Source: Puffinus mauretanicus
Lineage: Eukaryota; Chordata; Aves; Procellariiformes; Procellariidae
DNA length: 64,000 nucleotides
Direction of reading: 5' to 3'
Assembly (NCBI GenBank): GCA_023333565.1
Contig: JAJKFH010003394.1
Coordinates: 124,001-188,000 of the forward strand
The notes under the pieces are model-generated. The model did not search any database. It had not been told where the DNA came from and was given only the letters and a program-made list of their open reading frames with translations. The position numbers and the translations under genes were made by a program. This document shows positions 55,776-64,000 of the stretch, in pieces. Position 1 is the first letter of the stretch, and each line of letters opens with the position of its first letter.

Positions 55776-56033
55776 GAGATGCAGTCAAAGGAGAAGGGGG
55801 AAGAGCCGGAGGAGGAGGAGGAGAAGGAGAAGCAGGAGGAGGAGGAGGATGAGAAGGAGAAGAAGGAGAAGGAGAAGGGGAAGGGGAAGGGGAAGGGGAA
55901 GGGGAAGGGGAAGGGGAAGGGGAAGGGGAAGGGGAAGGGGAAGGGGAAGGGGAAGGAGAAGGAGAAGGAGAAGGAGAAGGAGAAGGAGAAGGAGAAGGAG
56001 AAGGAGAAGGAGAAGGAGAAGGAGAAGGAGGGG
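55776..56033 (+). repeat. Purine-only tract with 13 x AAGGGG then 13 x AAGGAG
   Basis: After an irregular GGA/GAA-rich lead (55776-55874), exactly thirteen AAGGGG units (55875-55952) are followed by exactly thirteen AAGGAG units (55953-56030), then GGG. The plus strand is almost free of pyrimidines for about 170 bp. It can form a G-quadruplex (G4 runs with 2-nt loops) and triplex DNA. An open frame crosses it (55671-56051, repeated K-G then K-E), which is a by-product of the repeat. Confidence 0.97.
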
Positions 56034-59000
56034 TGTGTGTGGTGTATCTGATTTTAACTAATGAGGTTTGTAGAGTTAAGCTGAAGGACTGGACTCATCT
56101 GGCCTTGGGTCTTCGCATGGTGGAGGCCAGCCTACTTTAGCAGCAGCGTTGACTTTACTGTACCATGATCCAACAGGACTGAGCAGTGCAACTAGCAATA
56201 GCAGAAATAACCAAGGAGCTGCACTTCAGAGTAGGACTTGGACTAGGGGAGATTGGTGAAAGAAAGGTATTTCTGCATTCAGCTGAGTCTGCTTACTCCT
56301 GAGAGTGCTGTTACGGGTGAGCAGAGTTTGTGGGGTGGACAAGAATGTTAAACCATAACAAGTTGAAGTTATGGGGTTAGCCAGACTCCTGGTGTGCTAG
56401 TTTGGATACTTCTGTTTGGATACTTGACTTTGATATTTTCCAGGACAAGCTTTGGGCCAGAAACACTTCAGCAGCTTTTGTCTGACACACAAGCTCTGTG
56501 CGTATCTCCATGCGCCACACTACTGCAAGCAGAAATACTGGGGAATATGATAAAACAAAGCTAAAATGGCTCTGCGCTGAAATTAATAAACATAGCAGGA
56601 GACCACTTGGCTCCAATACTTCATGCTGGCTGATGTTTTTAAGCTGCCACTTAAAAATAAGTAGAAGTATAGTCATTAAGGACAAACTCTCTCCTTGGAC
56701 ATATACAGATGGCTTAGCAGAATCTGTGCTAACAGCTGCAAGCCTATTGTACTACGATTTTTAAAACAGTTTATCACATTCATAAAGTCAACATCTGGTT
56801 TGCTCTGCTATAAAAAATTCTCTAAGAGCTACTATTTCAGACAACTATGGATTTGCCTTATTATTGGGTATTGTTTATCTTACAGCAAAGTATGACATTG
56901 CAGTTAGTGCTGTACAGTACATGTGGAAATCCACAGTTTAGTGGGGTTTAAGCTAGGATTCATCCCATGTTAACCGCTTATCCCAGTTGCCTGAAATGGA
57001 AAAAGCTCGCGCTTTCCTTCTGCTGTAGTCTCTCAGCACATCTCAGGTGGTCTGAATACACTTTGAGAGTGCCTTTCTCATGTTCTGCTGTGCAGCCCCG
57101 TGGAACGGCTCACTCTCAGGATGTGTCTGTCATTCTCCAGTCTCCATAGAAGGTCCCTCAGGCAAATGACTCCTCCCGTAGGTGCCTTGGAAGTGTACCT
57201 AAACAAAGGTGGCGTGAATCTGAACCTTACAGCAGCCCCAGTGCAACAGTACGTTTGTGGTGAGCTTTATCTCACTGATCTTCAGTCGTGTAAAGGTTGA
57301 GATTGTCTAAGCTCTCTGTCTTCACATTTAGTGGGCTGACCCAGATACATCCAGAAGGCAGTTCCTCTTATTGGTGCCAAACACACATCTTGAGATGTGT
57401 ATCTTTGCCTGGTGAAGATACTTGTCTCCCTCCACTGACTGGAGAGGTTCCCTGGACAACTGGTTTGAACTAGATGGCCAACTTTTAGATAACAAATGTG
57501 AAGATAAATGCACCATGGATGACCACATAAAGGTCCCTTTGGACTGTTTAGGGAGACATTACCACTGGTAGCACTGGGTGCAGACTTACATTTTAGGAAG
57601 AGATCTGCATGACAGGCTGCCAGAATGTTGTAGCTGAGGAAGATAGTCCAGTGTAGAAAGGGACTTTTCTTATAGCAGCTTTATTTTCTTCAGCTAGATC
57701 TTGGTTTGAACATCTCCAGAAAAGACATGTAAGTACAGAAGAGAACTATATTTTGGGTCCTCTCATATTTTTTAAGTATACCTTTATGAAAAAGTATATC
57801 TCTACAGCTTGTTTCCTGTGGCATTTTTTTGTATCTTAAGTTTTTTTTCCTCTTGTCTTCCTAGAACAGAGTAACACACCTTTTAAGATCATCTTTGAAA
57901 ATAAACTAATATCTGACTCCAGCTCAGATGATTCCTAAAACTGTACTGTGGTAGTATGGCACATCACAGAAGAATTTTGCCCCCGGCACGATATTGTATT
58001 GCTAAGATACCTTTTCACATGTAGCAGAAGCAGAGCACTGAGAAGACATGAGACAGAAGGGATTTAATGGAAGAAAATGCAGCAGAGTCCTTTTACAGAA
58101 AATTGCAGGTTTTTAAAGGTGACCGGCAGAGAATTTTTTAAATGCTGTTTGTAACCTGTTTGTGTTTCCTTACAATGTGCAAAGAAAGCTTGAAATGTGT
58201 TCTTTTTCTCAGAGACAGTGATGATTTCAAAAAGGAAGCGTCTTTTCAGAGAGTAAATTTCATGCCTGCTATGGGAAAAGTAACAGCTGTGAGAAACGGA
58301 TACCCGGCTCCGAAACCCTCTTCGTGCCAGCAGTTTGTACTTCCAGCTCACTCATCAGTTTGACCACAACCCTTCAAGTATCAGCGTATGTTTGTTCAGA
58401 GGGGGGAGAGAGGCCCTTATAGTTGTGTGTGTGTATAAAATAGGCTATTATTTTGCAGCACGAATAAGAATGAAGAGAAATAATGTTTTCACTAAGCATC
58501 TACCTGTTTTTCATAGAACTTAGATTTGGGAAACAAGTTCATATCTAAGGCTACAATTGCGTATCCTTTTAGAAACCAGGAGAAAACTGTGAAGTTTGGG
58601 GCTGGAGGGAGGCATGAAAGGCCTGTTTTGGGCAAAGAGAAGTGGTGATGGGAGAGAAGAGGGCAGAGCAACATTTAGTACCCTTCTGGTCCGTGCTGCC
58701 GAGGGCTGCACGTCTGCAGTGCTCACATCGCTGCCCACCGGCCGTGCTTCCCAGGAATCGGGGACCGCCGCTGTAGGCTTGTTGACAGGACCTTTGCTAC
58801 TGATTGAGTTCCAAGTCCTGCCAGAGAGGTTCAATATATTTTCTTCAGTAGTGCTGCTCCCAGGTCACGAGTCAAATCACCTTAAGAATAAAATGACATC
58901 CAAATTAACCTCTCCATCACCTCTTATTTCTTTTCAAAGTCTTCACCGAGGAGGCTTTTCTTCACACAGCTAAAACATTGGAGGATTATTATTGTTTGGA

Positions 59001-62000
59001 GTTTATTTTATTGTTGAGATTACTGTGTAATCTTCTGATCCAAGAAGCAACAAATATCACAAAAGTTGAAAACACATGGTCTTTTCTGCTCCCTAGGTCA
59101 CCTATCCAAAATGATTTTGCCTCTGGAGATAAGAAAGACAAGAAATACGTAACGGGTACACTGATTTATTTTCTTCTGTACTAAAGCTAAGGTCTGGCAG
59201 TTCAAACACGGAGGCTGGAGGCTTGGTTCTCTATTATATCAGTTTTACACTGCAATAAAACTGATATAGAGGAGTAAAGAAGCAGGCCCAGTATACATCA
59301 CATATGCCAGACTGGTGCCAGGGGTCTCGGGAATGTGTTAGCCATTCCTGATGAAAGAAGTTCTAGGGAATCCCTGTAGAGCTGAAATAAAATGGCAACT
59401 ATTTAATATTGAAGATTATGATAATGTTAGAGATTAATGTCAGAGCTTATGCTTTAAACTTTGCATAGTAGGACAAGGTTGTTTTTAAAACTTCTTTGGT
59501 CAGTGGGTGGCTGTACAGCATCACGGTGAGATTGCCTTCATCCAGACGGTATCTTCACATGCCGCCTCGCCCAGCTGCTGAAAGCTCAGCAAACCTCACC
59601 CATCTCTTGTCATAATATCCTGTGCATGCACCCGTGGTGCGCACGTTGCGCTCTTCTAGCTCTACCCTGTCTCTTCTCGGGAATAAATGACCTTGGTCCC
59701 AGCTCTGTGATGCCAATACCCAAGTGCAGCCATTCTCTGTGATGAACCTCAGCTTCATGAACCTCCGGATCCCAAGCTTGGCTAGTACATAGTGTTTCTG
59801 CCTATGGTATCCTGTACCAGCCAGGCACGGGGGGAAAAAAAGCCACACCACTAGCCAGCTGGGTCCACTGAGCTGTCACAATTCTGAAGGAGAGTTTTGT
59901 GCAAGGCCCTTTGAACCATCCTTGCAGAAAGCGTCTGTCTGGCATTTGCTGTCCTCCCGCTAGAGGCCTCTGTTAGCACGACAAAACTGACACAAGCGTT
60001 TCAGTCGTGATGGGCAACAAAACAAGGTACAGTGGGACGAGTGATTCTGAATTTATCCACTAAGCAACAGCATGAGGATCATTAGATGCCGGTACCCGGA
60101 CGGTATCCGCACTCCTGGTTTTTTGCCCGGCTCTGCACTGCTCTGCCTAGTCCTTCCTCCTGTCCCCAAGGCCTGCCAGGGGTATCGCAGTGTCTGTCTG
60201 TCTGTCTGGGGTCCTCAGGCTACCCTCACCTTCTCCTCCCTCCTCAGTGAGGCTCTGGGGAGAATTGGGCTGGGGTGATGTCTCCAGTACTCAGGTGAAG
60301 GGGGACAGGGGAGGAAGGGGAGCTCCAGTGCCACCTTACAGGCTGAAATCTCCCTGGGACAGCTCCTAACCCCAGCCAGCTCAGGTCACTTTGAAGAAAG
60401 GGTTAGTAACAAGAAAGAAATTATAAGCATGAAGTACAAATTTGTAGGTCCCACAAAAATCATGTTGTTAAAACTAAGTATATCCTAATTTTTTTTTAAT
60501 GTGTAAAATTAGACTTAAATAGAATTCTAGCAGTTTTAAAATAAATGAAATGTAAATCCCAAAATCCTGAGTTCCATTTGTTCTCCCTGGGTTTATTTCT
60601 TCTCATTTGTAAAATGATCATGTACGTAGTTTTGTCACTTAGCTGCTAGTTAAAGGTGCCAGCATAAGAAAGTTGAAGAGTGAAATCCTATGATGATTCA
60701 TAGAAAAACCACAATGAAAGTTTCAAAATTGCAAGTTACCACATGCCATCAGGTGCCCTAGTAATATTTTGAGTAAGAAAATGTTTCAGCCTTGTGGCCA
60801 TTTGGTTCTTAGCTCCTGAAGAGCCACCACCACACACCGTTGACTGCGTGGCCAAACGTTGTGCTGGCTTTTCCATACAAGAATAAATTCACAAGGACTT
60901 GCGATTGGACCACAGCTGATTTTCTACCAAACAGCCAAACATTATTAATGAATTCCAGTCATTAAAATCCAACCTGGATTTGTCCTGGATTTCTGGTGCC
61001 CGGGATATTTTTCAGCTGAGATCACTGGTTTCTGAATCACAGGGAAAACTACAGGTTTGTGAGTTGTTGTATGCAATGCATCTTCTCTCTACATTTCTGA
61101 TGTATCTAAGGATGCCATGTCCTGTCATCAGTCATATACGCTTTTGGTTTTCAAGCATTTTGTGCCAAATCTCATCTGCCAGATTTTATCATCCTCTCAT
61201 ACTTCCTTTAACTCTTCTCAGAGTGAAGATTTCAAAAGCAAGTTAGAAGTTCTGTCAACATCTACAAGAGAGACAAGAGTAGGGAAATTATATCTTTCTG
61301 TATTTCTCCCTAGGACAGACGAGTGCAAATGAGATAAACCAAACATTTTCTAGAACAAGATTCTGAGTCTCTTTCTGACCAGAAGTTTTACCAAAGTTCT
61401 TGCCTCTTATTAGATATAAGTGGATCTGAGTTGTGAGAAAGTAACACGCTGTTAATAATCGGGTGTATTAATGTATAGATTTGCATAGATTCTCTGAAGT
61501 TTTTGTGAACCTAGCTTCCTAACAAGGCTGGTCAGTCTCTGTACTTAAACCATAAAGAATATGTAATCTTTGGAAAGAAAAAAACCTGAAAGCATCCTCC
61601 TACCATGCCATTTTAAAATAGAAAGCTGACTACTGTGTTGCTCATTTTGTGTTGCAAAAAACCTTAATTTTCAAAGCAGATAAATTTCAGTCTTTTGGTT
61701 TAAGTGATTTGAAGGGTGATCGCTTTTTATAAATGTATTGTTTGTTTAACATCTTTACCAAGATAAGCCTGCAAGAGGTTCTGTAGAAGAGATAAGTCAT
61801 TGCCCTACTAAATGAACTTAATTATGCTAAGGCATACAATGGCAGGTGGCCTTTTTTTAAAACATTTTTTATTCTCATATCATTTACTATTTGGTACTCT
61901 TCTACACAAGCAAGAGAGAACAATACATTTAGAAAGCTCTTTTTACAATTTCTTTATCTTGTTCAGTTGCAGGGAAGTTACGTGTGATCTACAAGGATAT

Positions 62001-64000
62001 ATTTCTTGTTGGTTATAGGGAGAGTGCTCTAGCATTTTCAATATTGGATACATAAAGTCACTTTTGTATTTCAGTTTAAGACATGACATCCTTAGTCAGT
62101 GGTTTACCGTAGGTCAACAACTTGTTCTATACTCAGCTAATGCAATGCTGTTAGCACTGCTAACGCTCCACTGCGTACGATGAGGATGTGACAAACAGCA
62201 GCTGCATATTGTGCTGGCACTGAAGCGATGGATATTTTAGTATCTGAGGCGAACTTCTTGAATTTGTAAGGGGACTGTAGCCTTCACGGCAGTACGGGTA
62301 TAGCACCCGGGTACCAGTACAGCGCACTACATCATCGCCGCACCTCGCCTTGGAATCAGGGGATAAATAGTTGGTGCCAAGGTGCAAGTAGAGCCTGTCT
62401 CATCAGCAGCCCTTCTGAGCAACATAAATTGTTTGGTAAGCCACAAGTAGCTTGGAAACTGGGAGTTGGCCTCCTTTGCCACAATTATTTAATGACTGGA
62501 AAACTATGAAAGATCCGTGGTGACTTCCTAAACTAATCACAAGTTCTTTTCCCAGACCGTGCCAGGTAAGTCAATCTTCTAGTAACTGAGAGAAATTAAA
62601 AGCAGCCCGCCTTGATACGTCAGCCTCAAGGCTGCTGTGGCCTCTGTAGTCCCTGTATTCTCCTCAGAAAAAGAAAGACTGAAAATAGGGGTCCCCACAG
62701 AGTTTTATTCTGTAATTCACAGGGCCTGTAAATCTATTAATCAACCCTAATGATTCTCCAAAATATTTTCACTTCAATGCTAATGGCTGGATTGCTCCAT
62801 AACTGAGACAGATTTTATGATATTTTGTCTAGTTCTATTGTACTTTTAGTGGCTGGAAAGCTTCCATATAAGTTAATCTCTTGTCTCTCCTTCAGGGAAG
62901 AAGGTCAACTATAGCATCAGTTTAATATATGGCACTACATCTATCGAGGCTTCTGGATCTTGCAGTTGCAGGGGACAGTTTCAAAGTGTGCAATCCTTTG
63001 CTAATATTAAATAGCAAAATCCCCTTAAAGATAATTAAAACTGCTTTGATTTTTCTACCTCCTCTGTTTGTCTCTCAATTAAATCCAACCTCCCCTCGCT
63101 TTCTATGTCTTGGAGGGTAAGATTTCTTTGGTGTTACATCTCTGTTCCCTGTTTGACACAGTCCTACTGCCCCTTGTTCTCTTATTCCTCAGCTGTTTCT
63201 CTGCTGCCCTGCCTCGGTTCTCTGGCTTCTTTCAGTCAGCCTGGAAACACGGTTGCACTTTTCGCCCTGAGCTTTTCCCACACCCAATTAGATTTCCAAA
63301 CATTCATTCCCAGCTAGCATTTATCAGACTTACTTTATTATCTAGTTTTAGTATGTGCTGAGACCCCCTTCACCGATGTTCTTTCTTAGCCAAGACAGAG
63401 AGATTCTTTCCATTCAGATCCTCCTTAATGCAGCTTTCAGGACCACTGGCACTTCTCCACATCTTCTTCCTTTCCACCTTATTCTTTGGTGAGCCTGTGC
63501 TCTCTCCTTTCTACTTTTACCTCAAACACTGTTCTCTTCAGCACCTCCTCTGGTAGATCCTCCCACTCCCTCTCCACTATCTGTTGGCACCCTTCAGATT
63601 TTCACCCTCAGTCCTCCTCCTTTTATCTTTATAGTCTCTATTTTGACTAACTCATCCTCCCCAACAGTTTCTGTTACTTACAACTTTCTTTTCCTGTTGA
63701 GAATTTTTGCCTCCATCATACCTTCTTTGATATTGCCATGCCATCTCAAATTCAGGTGAGACTTTCTTAGCTGTCCCAGGGATGCTCTTTTCTCCCGTTG
63801 TTTATTCAGAATTTTATTGTCCTCCTTCTCTTGTAGCCTTAATGTCACCTTTGATTTCTCATTCTCCCTTTGCCTCTCCATCTACACACTTATTAAATTG
63901 AATAATTTCATTCCATGTGACATTAGCAAGCCTATCCATGGCAATTTAAGATACTTGTCCATTTCTGCCGTGACTTCCAAACATCCTTTTGCTGTTACCT
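56034..64000. other. Intergenic sequence to the window end
   Basis: No gene was recognised. It holds a short TCTG run near 60,199-60,215, the hairpin at 59235 and a pyrimidine-rich stretch near 63,400-63,700. In human the genes in this direction are AARD and SLC30A8; none of their exons is seen. Confidence 0.6.
59235..59268. repeat. Perfect 13-bp inverted repeat, 8-nt loop
   Basis: TATATCAGTTTTA, CACTGCAA, TAAAACTGATATA. With CTC before and GAG after, the stem can extend past a bulge. It is too short for a normal pre-miRNA. Confidence 0.9.

Noticed and set aside
55671..56051. 126-codon K/E/G-rich open frame
   Set aside because: Produced by the AAGGGG/AAGGAG hexamer repeat; hexamers keep any frame open.
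59235..59268. MicroRNA hairpin
   Set aside because: The stem of 13 bp is much shorter than a normal precursor.
56034..64000. SLC30A8 or AARD exons, expected upstream of RAD21
   Set aside because: No zinc-transporter membrane segments or other matching exon found in any frame.

Overview
The window looks like a stretch of bird genome. Three facts support this: a complete vertebrate RAD21 gene in 14 exons, CR1 LINE remnants with the usual bird-type 3' end, and three solo LTRs of one endogenous retrovirus family of a type I know from birds. Species cannot be read from the sequence. The abundance of this LTR type suggests a neoavian bird more than a chicken, but that is an impression only. There are no prokaryotic features, no tRNA or rRNA genes and no CRISPR.

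Layout. Bases 1 to about 15,280 are intergenic sequence downstream of RAD21; no gene was recognised there. A CpG-dense patch at about 10,450-10,800 stands out. RAD21 lies on the minus strand from about 39,765 (promoter end) to about 15,285 (poly(A) end). Thirteen coding exons were placed base by base by GT-AG junctions and reading-frame continuity. They give 1,902 nt, that is 633 codons plus stop. A 1.4-kb CpG island with NRF1, Sp1, YY1 and ETS-type motifs covers the promoter and could also serve a divergent plus-strand transcript. From 40,450 to the end is intergenic sequence with two more solo LTRs, one CR1 interrupted by an LTR, an unassigned GC-richer block and a long purine-only hexamer repeat. 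In human, the neighbours of RAD21 are UTP23 downstream and AARD/SLC30A8 upstream. No exon of these was recognised here.

Function. The one gene encodes the kleisin subunit of cohesin. Its N-terminal SMC3-binding region, two separase sites, caspase site, STAG-binding stretch and C-terminal SMC1-binding winged helix are all intact. Items worth a second look are a CTCF-type motif in intron 8, a T20 run just inside intron 11, the three LTRs with perfect 5-bp target-site duplications and a CRE at different stages of CpG decay, and the nested LTR-in-CR1 insertion. I see no convincing new biological system.
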